Positions 18,850-28,223 of a DNA stretch of 64,000 nucleotides are shown one piece after another. The position numbers and the translations under genes are program-made. The stretch spans positions 1,833,201-1,897,200 of the forward strand of contig OX365962.1 of NCBI GenBank assembly GCA_947247005.1, read 5' to 3'. The notes beneath the pieces are model-generated. The model saw nothing but the letters and a program-made list of their open reading frames with translations, searched no databases and had not been told where the DNA came from. Position 1 is the first letter of the stretch; each line of letters opens with the position of its first letter. The stretch comes from Spisula solida. Lineage: Eukaryota > Mollusca > Bivalvia > Venerida > Mactridae.

Positions 18850-21800
18850 ATGGATATATTACGTCATCTATTGATGTTATATGTCACTGCTGTATCCACA
18901 TCAGGTAAGAATCATTTAATTATCTCACATTGTCTTACTGAAGTTAAAGGGCACTTCTTCGTTTTAGGATTTCTGACAGCTAAAACTAGGCATTATAGTC
19001 GATTCGCTTTGGAAGCTGGGTCATTCAGCTAGGACATTCAGTCTTTTGGTTGCTGAAACTATTAATTTATTATACTTTTCGACAGCTTGGTTTTGGGCGG
19101 ATATTAATTTTTTCTTGTTTAGTTGGCCATTGTGCCTTGTATGTGTTTTATGTTTCCTGTGCTCGGTTGGTTCACTTGGGCATTGTGCTTTGTGTGTTTT
19201 TAATGTTTCAGTGCTCGGCTGGTTAAGTTGAGTGCTGCCTTCCCTGTCTGACTTAATAAATTATAGTCTTTTTTAAGTCGTATTTAATTTACAGTTTACC
19301 AACACTAATTTTTTGATTATTTTTTTATAACTCTAACGCGATAAATTGCAGTACAAAAACCAACACAATATTGCCTATATGTTGTTACGAATTAAAATCA
19401 AGGACCGTAACATGCCCATGAAAGCATTCAAACATTTGGCACAACGTGCTTCTAAGTTTTCAGAAACGATAACATGCCTATGAACGCACTAAAAAAGATA
19501 ATATCAAGTCAGACAGGCAGCACTCAGCTTAACCAGCCCAGCACAGAAAACAACAAAACACACAAGCCACAATGCCCACCTGAACCAGCCGAGCACAGAA
19601 AACATAAAAAACACACAAGCCACAATGCCCACCTGAACCAGCCGAGCACAGAAAACATAAAAAACACACAAGGCACAATGCCCACCTGAACCAGCCGAGC
19701 ACAGAAAACATAAAAAACACACAAGCCACAATGCCCACCTGAACCAGCCGAGCACAGAAAACATAAAAAACACACAAGGCACAATGCCCACCTGAACCAG
19801 CCGAGCACAGAAAACATAAAAAACACACAAGGCACAATGCCCACCTGAACCAGCCGAGCACAGAAAACGCACTCAAGCCCACAGATTGTTGAATGCCGAC
19901 ACCCCAGCCAGACAAGAGCATCACCCGTTGTTTTTAAAAATATGATATGATTGATTATTTGTGTTTTAGCGCACAATACTGATTAAGAAACATGTTTGCC
20001 CATCAATATAAGTGGATACCTTCAGTTTTTTAATTATTTGTATTCTACCTCACAAATTTTTCCTAAAAATATTTAAAAAAAACAAGTCGCCAATTAGAAA
20101 TTCGTTGGAGTGTATGCTTACATCTGACGGCTGGTGCGCCTTCCGAATTAATGATTTTCGCAAAGTTGAATACTTTTCATGAAAGGCAATCAACAAAGAT
20201 TACATTCCCATACCAAGTACGGACATGTTCCATGCCGTGCGAGAGGACCACGTGCATATAAGCCATTTCAAACAAACCGTTCCGCATAGATGATTTTGTT
20301 CATGAATTAGTGATTTCTTTCTGGAAATCGATAGATTAGTGCGTGGAATGAAAAAATAAAACCACTTAAGATATATTGATAGGATATATCATATAATATA
20401 ATACAATGTAGTTCATAGGTGGCCAACTAAAAAATTCGTTTAACTGAAATATCCCGCTAGTTTAAAACAAATATTTCAAGAATAACTAAATATCGTTGTC
20501 GCAAATAAAAGGCTGACATGTTTTTATTCGAATCGATATACCAAATATCGAAGCGCGCGTTATAGAGTAAATGTTTACGTCAAATTCTTCTTTGACTTTT
20601 CGATAATAGTTGGTTAAACGCAATTTTGTTGTATACGAACCGAGACACTCCCGTTTCTGAACATGCCCCTTTAAATCCTTTTAAGATCAAGAAGACAATA
20701 AAAAGTTGAAAACATCAACTGACATCAAACGTTCAAGAAATACAGATGCGCTAGAGGATGGCACGGTAGCAAAATGGTTAACACTAACGACTACCAATCC
20801 GGCGGACATGGAATTTCTGAAACGCTTTTCAATATTTCCCACCTAACTAAAGATGGACTCAGAGCACCCAGAGATAGTCATGGTATTCTGTCTGGTGTAA
20901 TATTGTGTGTTAATATTGTAGTCAGTAAAGCCCAGCTGCCATCTACCATATGTTGGTATTCTGTCTGTTGTAATATCGTGTGTTTATATTGTAGTCAGTA
21001 AATCCCAGCTGCCATCTACAATATGTTGGGTTTATGTCTGTTGTAATATTGTATGTTTATATTGTAGTCAGTAAATCACAGCTGCCATCTACCATATGTT
21101 GGGATTCTGTCTGGTGTAATATTGTATGTTTATATTGTAGTCAGTAAATCCCAGCTGCCATCTACAATATGTTGGGTTTCTGTCTGTTGTAATATTGTAT
21201 GTTTATATTGTAGTCAGTAAATCACAGCTGCCATCTGCCATATGTTGGGATTCTGTCTGGTGTAATATTGTATGTTTATATTGTAGTCAGTAAATCACAG
21301 CTGCCATCTACCATATGTTGGGATTCTGACTGTTGTAATATTGTATGTTTATATTGTAGTCAGTAAATCACAGCTGCCATCTACCATATGTTGGGATTCT
21401 ATCTTGTATCATACCGTGTGTTTATATTGTAGTCAGTCAATCACAGCTGCCATCTACCATATGTTGGGATTCTATCTTGTATCATACCGTGTGTTTATAT
21501 TGTAGTCAGTCAATCACAGCTGCCATCTACCATATGTTGGGATTCTGTTTGGTTTAATGAATCATCACCAAGTAACACAAATAGGTAAGTAGTCACGTAT
21601 ACTGCCGTATCGTTATAAATACATTTATGTACCATCTTAATAATTTCATAGTCCATAAGCTGATATCATAGTCAATAGGCCGGTCTTACGAGCAATCGGT
21701 TACAAGCGGACATTTCTTGTTCTAAATTTAAGACCTTGTGGCATTAAAAGCGAAGGAATAGGCCTATTGGTAGGGCGTCCGCTTCGAATGGGGAAGGTTC

Positions 21801-23885
21801 CTGGTTCGATCCCTGGCTGTGTCATATCAAAGACGAAATAAACATGGTATCAGATATTGCCTTGCTTGACGCTCAGCATTGAAGAGAAACTGGCTTCTCT
21901 TCTTTCATACCCTCGTGGCGATGGATAAAAATGATAGCCAATCATATTGCCTGTTACTGACCAGGAGTTTAATATGGTGGGCTCTGATTGGTTGTCCTTA
22001 TCCTTTATAGTATAAAGTATTTACATTTGTATTTATAGCGCAAAAATATGAATGATTTCAAAATACTTATTTACGGAAGGAGCTTTAATGAAGCATGATT
22101 TTGTGTTAGGATTTAGCCGGAAGTGAATGGATAAAACGAATTATTTTGCCACCTCACTTATATAATGCACTAACTAACATACAACGTGTATATGATTGCA
22201 GATCGGACTATGAACATCAATCTACCAAGGTGTTGAATGCTATATGTAACACTGGTCAGGTGATCGGTGCTCAGTGTAAGGACGAGAAAGGTGAAACGTT
22301 TACATCGTACAAGAACGATACATCCAACATGTATGTAGCAGTATGTGACGTAGTGACTGGGCTAATCTGTACACCATATAACACATCACAGCAAATATGT
22401 CCCGATTTCTCCATACGTTACGGCTGTCAGTGTACCACATCCTTAGTAGTAACAGGTAACACACCTTTCAACCCGATATCGCGTAATCGGTTGATATCAC
22501 GTAACCAGGTGGCAGCGAACGTCACGTGACTTTCAGGCGGAAGTAAGTATTACGCGATATCGGGTTGAACGGTGCGGGCAAGTTCAGTTAAACATGTAGG
22601 TATTCACCACCCATGGGAAAAGCTAAATATCGCTGGTGTTTATAGAGCGTCTCTTCTAACAGGTTTATAGCATTTCAATTGGTCTGATTGAAGGTGCAAT
22701 TGCTGATTTTGCAGACAGGAAATGTCGTCGTTTGCTGTTTCAGCTAGATTATGCTCTTCTTAATTAACCAATTAAGCGCTTTAAATACAAATGTAGTCAA
22801 GTCAGGATAAAAATCCAGTGACGCAGCGGTCGAGTCCACTATAACGGTGTAAAACTAATTATAAAGGCTTATACTGTACTGTACAAACAACTATAATTTC
22901 AATGCTAATCTAACATACTAAACTTCGCTCTACCTGTTTAGACAAGGGTTGTGATTTTTTTGCGTACACATAAACTGCAACGTCACTTTTACACTATCCT
23001 AACTGGACTATATATCAATGTGACAGAAACACAATTCATAAAAACACACAGTCCACTTTCTGTAACAGAGTAATCGACGTTACGTTTTGTTTGAATAATT
23101 TTGCCCTTATTGCGAAGAGCTCATGTAGTCATTTGTTTTCACATACCTGTCTACATGAGTATTAACATGTGTGGATGGTCCGTAAGGTGATTTTTTTTCA
23201 TACTCGTTAGATCATGTAGACGGTATATCACTATAGTCCAGTCAGGGTAATAATACAGTGACGCAGCGGTCGGGTCCACTATCATGGTGTAAAACCAAGC
23301 ATAAAGACTTAAACAGACCGTCATAAGTTCAATACTAAACTAACAAACTATATTCGCACTACCTGTTCAGACAATGGTTGTAATATTCTGTGTACACATA
23401 AACGGCTACGGATTAAAGACGGTATACCACTGGTTCACATTTTGTTTGTTTTGTGTGTAATAAGGGAAACAACTCATACAGGTATACAAGAAGTATCTCT
23501 ATCAGGCATTATCTACATCCATTCAATCTATAGGAGAGATCATGTTTGGATAAAAGGTATTCATACCACCAGCTAGCTACTGGTGAATGGCAGGTTTTTA
23601 TTGTTCATTCATTCAATAGATTGCTGGTGGGCATTTTGCATATGAATAAGCAGATCTCCTATTCCTGTTGTAGGTAACGGCCGAATGACGACTGGAAGTC
23701 ATCTTACAACGACGAACCAAGGTCAAAGTCAACAAGGCCAAGGTCAACAAGGCCAAGGTCAAAGTCAACATGGTCAAGGTCAACAAGATCATGGAAAAAA
23801 CAATGGATGTAATAAACACACAATAGAATATATGTGTATCATATTTGGTATACTAATCACAGTGATGTTAACATACTTTGGATAG
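18850..23885 (+). CDS. secreted or membrane-tethered WxxW-domain (mucin/CILP-type) protein
   Basis: Four exons join in phase: 18850-18904, 21506-21584, 22202-22455 and 23674-23885, giving 199 residues. Residues 1-18 form a signal peptide (MDILRHLLMLYVTAVSTS). Residues about 29-122 match the WxxW domain of gel-forming mucins and cartilage intermediate layer protein: CWDSVWFNESSPS, then DYE at 47-49, and eight cysteines at 29, 60, 70, 93, 101, 111, 120 and 122, including TGLIC and the closing CPDFSIRYGCQC. Potential N-glycosylation sites are N36, N44, N83 and N105. Residues about 140-170 are a Gln/Gly-rich low-complexity linker. Residues about 178-198 are hydrophobic and end the protein, fitting a GPI-anchor signal or a single membrane span. 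It probably acts at the cell surface or in mucus. The start has a good context (aaaccATGG). The second exon's acceptor is tandemly repeated upstream. Confidence 0.8.
19085..19230. repeat. inverted partial copies of the 53-bp repeat
   Basis: Sequence such as cagtgctcggctggttaagt is the reverse complement of the units in the 19.5-kb array. Together with that array it can form a long stem around a roughly 270-bp AT-rich spacer. Confidence 0.7.
19505..19870. repeat. 53-bp array, about seven copies, in WxxW intron 1
   Basis: The unit is ccacctgaaccagccgagca then cagaaaacataaaaaacaca and caagccacaatgc. The minus-strand ORFs rich in Cys, Phe and Val come from unit translation and are not genes. Confidence 0.9.
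19930..20880. other. unassigned intronic DNA of the WxxW gene
   Basis: No exon, array or inverted repeat is supported. A tRNA-A-box-like stretch (acggtagcaaaatggttaac) at about 20763 may be a SINE remnant. Confidence 0.4.
20882..21553 (+). repeat. 73-bp array, nine copies, each carrying the 3' splice acceptor of WxxW exon 2
   Basis: The unit contains tttatattgtag|TCAGTAAATC then CAGCTGCCATCTACCATATG and TTGGGATTCTGTCTG. The last copy (acceptor at 21505/21506) is the only one followed by the full exon and a donor. The eight upstream copies repeat the polypyrimidine-poor acceptor and the first 40-50 exon bases. Splicing to an upstream copy would run into an in-frame stop. Confidence 0.9.
21754..21826 (+). 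repeat. tRNA-like sequence (SINE head or pseudogene)
   Basis: The A box (ggcctattggtagggcg) and B box (ggttcgatccc) have near-normal spacing and a TTCGAAT loop-like segment. The acceptor stem does not close, so it is not a functional tRNA. It lies in WxxW intron 2. Confidence 0.45.
22467..22569. mobile_element. 103-bp hairpin element with perfect 21-bp inverted ends
   Basis: The ends ttcaacccgatatcgcgtaa(t) and (a)ttacgcgatatcgggttgaa are exact inverse copies. It starts only 11 bases after the exon 3 donor of the WxxW gene, so the pre-mRNA can fold a hairpin right beside the 5' splice site. It contains tcacgtga. Confidence 0.7.
22795..23008. mobile_element. GTCCAG-family MITE, copy 1
   Basis: The left end gtcaagtcaggata and the right end tatcctaactggac are inverted repeats flanked by TA on both sides, as in Tc1/mariner-type MITEs. 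The interior (cagtgacgcagcggtcgag, ctacctgtttagacaa) matches copies at 23.23 and 32.16 kb. Confidence 0.75.
23235..23412. mobile_element. GTCCAG-family MITE, copy 2, 3' truncated
   Basis: Starts gtccagtcagggta and follows copies 1 and 3 until about 23400, then loses similarity without a right-hand terminus. It is more diverged than the other two copies. Confidence 0.65.
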
Positions 23886-23899
23886 TACCTTATCATCGC

Positions 23900-24030
23900 T
23901 GGAAGTACCTGATTTTCACCGGAAGTAATATCTACCGGAAGCGAGATTTTAGTCTGAATTTAGTCAGTAAAGTTCTGACATCATACAAAACCATGGCGAC
24001 GGACTGTGATAGAACTAAGATGGCGGAACT
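23900..24030 (+). promoter_or_regulatory. cluster of ETS-like and YY1-like motifs in the WxxW 3' flank
   Basis: Two accggaag(t/c) ETS-type sites (about 23918-23942), accatggcg and aagatggcgga (about 24015) lie within 130 bp after the stop codon. The combination is promoter-like, but the sites are short and this is also the expected 3' UTR. Confidence 0.25.
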
Positions 24031-24423
24031 ACAGTTATATTGTTTTGTATATATTGTAAGTTTTGTTTCAACAACACCAGCAGAACAGAACAGAATACAT
24101 TTAATAGTTACAATAGTTCCACCACCGGAATCCGCCATTTTTAGATGATGCCAGACGACCTTTACTGCGAAAAACTGTGTGACAACATAACACACAAACC
24201 GTCAACTTACATTGTTTCTTATCATATTCTTATTTTTATCAAATGAAGAAATTATTTTTAGGAGTACATACAGCTTAAAATGAATGATATATTCTTGTGA
24301 CTTTATTGCTATTTTAAATATACCATTAAACTTATTCTAGTACACATCTTGTTCTTCCCTGTTTGCCTAATTTATCACTTACACAGATATTTCATATGAA
24401 GTACCGTATGAAGCTTGTCAGTG

Positions 24424-24690
24424 CCCTACCGGTTTTCAACCGGAGGGGACGATACAATGAAGGTTTGCCCTCCGTCAGTCCGTCCGTCCTTCAAACAATC
24501 TGGATCCTGACATAATTCAAACAGTTTCCAAGCTAGGTTTATGGTATATGGATAGGGGGCAATAAGGGGATTATGCACATCGAACAATATTTTGATTCTG
24601 ACAAAAATTGTGGTTGCTATGGCAACAGAAACATTGAAAATGGCCTCAAACCGATAGGGGACTTCTGTATTGCTTGCAATAATTCTTAAT
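24424..24690. repeat. dispersed molluscan repeat, copy 1
   Basis: Opens cctaccggttttcaaccgg, contains gtccgtccgtcc, gacataattcaaacagtttc, gggggcaataaggggatta and gttgctatggcaacag, and ends aaccgataggggacttct. The same ordered blocks recur in reverse order at 37.85-38.05 and 38.19-38.61 kb. The class is not assigned. Confidence 0.7.
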
Positions 24691-25133
24691 TACTTGTTAT
24701 TTCATAGTTATCATGCTATTTCATATTATATGCAATAATATAATTATCTTGTCAATACGTATACCCCTTGTTATGTGATTTATATCTACTGTGGTAGAAC
24801 GTGCACTTCGAGTTAGTCTGCCTATAAATACCCTATGTTTAATTAAAGGAGACAACTCTTCAGTCTACTCTTTTTCCCCTGATATTAATTCCCTTTGCAC
24901 CCTCAAACATAATCAAGCCCATAATAAATATAGCTAAAATTGAAAATGAACTTATGATAATTGATTTAAAAAATATACAGTCACTAGTAGGGTAGCCAAA
25001 CTAACTTAGAGTCGATGAGGTATCCGGTTAGATCCCAGTACTGGTAGCTCTATATCTCCATTGCTTGGTGGTCAACATAGCTAGGTGTTAGCCCGGTGTC
25101 TGGACAATGTGAATAATCTATCATAAATAACTA

Positions 25134-25331
25134 CAGTAAAACCTCGGTAATACGAGCAGCGATTATTCGAGCAACCAGCCTAATTCGAGGACATTTCAAA
25201 GTCCCGGCGAATTTGCTGTATATTGTACATTAATTTATCCCTCTAATTCGAGTACAATTATTACGAGCATCCGGTCTAATTCGAGCAAATGGCTTGTCCC
25301 TATGGGCCCTCGAGATAACGAGGTTTTACTG
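25134..25331. mobile_element. pogo-like MITE, 198 bp, deletion derivative
   Basis: The ends CAGTAAAACCTCG and CGAGGTTTTACTG are flanked by TA on both sides. Its left about 150 bp match the right end of the 1.5-kb element at 44577-46077 in reverse, and its right edge matches that element's left end. It is therefore an internally deleted form. CAGT...ACTG ends with TA duplication are typical of pogo/Tigger elements. Confidence 0.8.
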
Positions 25332-25684
25332 TAGTGATTTTTGAGGTGCAAACTCGCTACGCCTAACATGTGTTATTTAGTTTTATGCTGTGTTTCCAGA
25401 CAGCAACACACATGTATATGATCTGGGAATGTCATACGTACAAGCATTTTGTGGAAATATTTACAATTTTATAAAACTTTGTACATGTATATACAGATGC
25501 ATGTACATGTATGTTAAATAACATCAAAATCGATACATAATATGATCCACAAAAAATAACATTACATAAAGCTTATTGAAAACTGCATGTACAAGCAAAG
25601 CATTGTTGCGACTAGATACAAAATGTATATACATGTATATGTAAATCATAGGTCAAGCTCAAAGTTTTCTTAACATCCAACAAT

Positions 25685-27050
25685 CCACTAACGTCAGTCA
25701 GAATCGTTGTTGACATCGTCTTGCAACATTCCAATAACATCAGTCTTCCAACATTCCACTAACATCAGTCTTCCAACATTCCACTTACATTAGTCAGAAT
25801 AGTTGTTGCCATCGTCTTCCAACATTCCACTAACATCAGTCATAATCGTTGTTGACATAGTCTTCCAACATTCCACTAACATCAGTCCTCCAACATTCCA
25901 CTAACATTAGTCAGAACAGAACAGAACTTTATTTCACCCAGGTATACATGATACAACATGGGGATATGTAACAAACATATATACATAAAACAATACGGGC
26001 TTCCGGTCATATATACAGGTTGGGGGTGTGGGGAGATTTCATCGTTACAATAACAAGTCAGAATCGTTGTTGACATAGTCTTCCAACATTCCACTAACAT
26101 CAGTCAGAATCGCTGTTGACATCGTCTTCCAACATTCAACTAACATCAGTAAGAATCGTTTTGACATCGTCTTACATCACTCCACTAACGTCAGTCAGAA
26201 TCGTTGTTAACATCGTCTTCCAACACTCCACTAACGTCAGTCAGAATCGTTGTTGACATCGTCTTTCAACACTCCACTAACATCAGTCAGAATCGTTGTT
26301 AACATCGTCTTCCAACACTCCACTAACGTCAGTCAGAATCGTTGTTGACATCGTCTTCGAACATTCCACTAATACCAGTCTTCCAACATTCCACTAACAT
26401 CAGTCAGGATCGTTGTTAACATAGCCTTCCAACAGTCAACTAACATCAGTCAGGATCGTTGTTAACATAGTCTTCCAACATTCCACTAACATCAGTCAGG
26501 ATCGTTGTTAACATAGTCTTCCAACAGTCCACTAACATCAGTCAGGATCGTTGTTAACATAGTCTTCCAACATTCCACTAACATCAGTCAGGATCGTTGT
26601 TAACATAGTCTTCCAACATTCCACTAACATCAGTCAGGATCGTTGTTAACATAGTCTTCCAACATTCCACTAACATCAGTCAGGATCGTTGTTAACATAG
26701 TCTTCCAACAGTCCACTAACATCAGTCAGGATCGTTGTTAACATAGTCTTCCAACATTCCACTAACATCAGTCAGGATCGTTGTTAACATAGTCTTCCAA
26801 CATTCCACTAACATCAGTCAGGATCGTTCCAACATTCCACTAACATCAGTCAGGATCGTTGTTAACATAGTCTTCCAACATTCCACTAACATCAGTCAGG
26901 ATCGTTGTTAACATAGTCTTCCAACAGTCCACTAACATCAGTCAGAATAGTTGTTGACATCGTCTTTCAACACTGCACTTACATCAGGCAGAATCGTTGT
27001 TGACATCGTCTTCCAACACTCCACTAACATCAGTCAGAATCGTTGTTGAC
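25685..27050. repeat. 46-bp array, about 29 copies
   Basis: The unit is aacattccactaacatcagt then caggatcgttgttaacatag and tcttcc. The centre (26400-26940) is highly uniform, while the edges are divergent (caacactccactaacgtcag). It is interrupted by a retroelement at about 25916. Confidence 0.95.
25916..26056 (-). mobile_element. truncated non-LTR retroelement inserted inside the 46-bp array
   Basis: On the minus strand the insertion ends gaaataaagttctgttctg, a pentanucleotide-type LINE tail. It is bracketed by agtcagaa on both sides, an apparent 8-bp target duplication made from the array unit. Only the 3' end is present, so it cannot move by itself. Confidence 0.6.
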
Positions 27051-27189
27051 TTCGTCTTCGTTGATAAGCAAGCCGGTATTTCTCTGACTGGCTTTTCTGT
27101 TAACATACATGAAAGCTCTGTAATATATAGAAACTCGAGTATACTAATTATATACATGTACAGTACTACATCTACAGGGAGGCTGTCTT

Positions 27190-27862
27190 TCCACGCTATG
27201 CGACCGTCACACAACACGGCAGGTTTATTCCCGCTGTACGGTCGTCACATAACACGGCAGGTTTATTCCCGCTGTGCGACCGTCACATAACACAGCAGGT
27301 TTATTCCCGCTGTGCGACCGTCACATAACACGGCAGGTTTATTCCCGCTGTGCGACAGTCACCTGACTCGGCAGGTTTATTCCCGCTGTGCGAACGCCAC
27401 ACGACACGAAACGTTAATCCATGCTGTGCGACCGTCACATGACACGACAGGTTTATTCCCGCTGTGCGACCGTCACATAACGCGGCAGGTTTATTCCAGC
27501 TGTGCGACTGTCACATAACGCGGCAGGTTTATTCCAGCTGTGCGACCGTCATATAACGCGGCAGGTTTATTCAAGCTGTGCGACCGTCACATAACGCGGC
27601 AGGTTTATTCCCGCTGTACGACCGTCACATGACATGGCAGGTCAATCCCCGCTGTGCGACCGTCAAATGACACGGCAGGTCAGTCACCGCTGTGCGACCG
27701 TCACATGACACGGCAGGTTAGTCACCGCTGTGCGACCGTCACATGACACGGCAGGTTAGTCACCGCTGTGCGACCGTCACATCACACGGCAGGTTAGTCG
27801 CCGCTGTGCGACCGTCCCATGACACGGCAGGTTAGTCACCGCTGTGATGCCGTCACATGACT
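27190..27862. repeat. 38-bp array, about 17 copies
   Basis: The unit is gctgtgcgaccgtcacataa then cacggcaggtttattccc. Left copies end ttattcc(c/a), right copies gttagtcacc, giving two sub-blocks. It lies 3' of the SLC46-like gene. Confidence 0.9.
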
Positions 27863-28057
27863 TGGACAGAACAAAATGCTGGACGACGTAGCAGATGTTA
27901 TTACACTGTGTAGAATTAAGTTAATGTTACATAAGGTAAATTCTAACACGATATGCGGATTAATCCATATACGCATAGAGCAAACCAGGCCAGGTGAAAA
28001 TGGAATGCGCGCAGTTAAATAGTGCGGGATATCATCGTACTTAGAATCGAAATAAAA

Positions 28058-28182
28058 ACTCTGTTCTTGAATTTGTCAGTGAACAAAACACAGGCACTCG
28101 TTCGGATGGGCTCGTGATTTAATTTTTCCGCATCCGAACTCCTGCCCGTGTTTTATTCACTGACAAAATACGCGAACAGATT
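28058..28182. mobile_element. foldback element in the 3' flank of the SLC46-like gene
   Basis: The left arm (tctgttcttgaatttgtcag, then tgaacaaaacacaggcac) and right arm (gtgttttattcactgacaaa, then acgcgaacaga) are imperfect inverse copies of about 50 bp around a short loop. The right arm supplies the first AATAAA downstream of the SLC46-like stop codon. Confidence 0.65.
28152..28157 (-). terminator. candidate poly(A) signal AATAAA of the SLC46-like gene
   Basis: The minus-strand hexamer AATAAA is about 67 bases after the stop codon at 28224 and lies inside the foldback element. No earlier AATAAA is present. Confidence 0.45.
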
Positions 28183-28223
28183 TTTTTCTTAAACAAGTTG
28201 TAGAAAAGTACATAATGGATGAC

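Noticed and set aside
19504..19976. Cys/Phe/Val-rich ORFs of up to 150 codons in all three minus frames
   Set aside because: Unit translation of a 53-bp array; the same peptide appears in all three frames.
20774..21001. ORF ending in NIVCLYCSQ
   Set aside because: It runs into acceptor-array units; it only illustrates what mis-splicing would encode.
24990..25060. tRNA-like stretch with ggttagatccc
   Set aside because: A-box match too weak to support a tRNA or SINE call.
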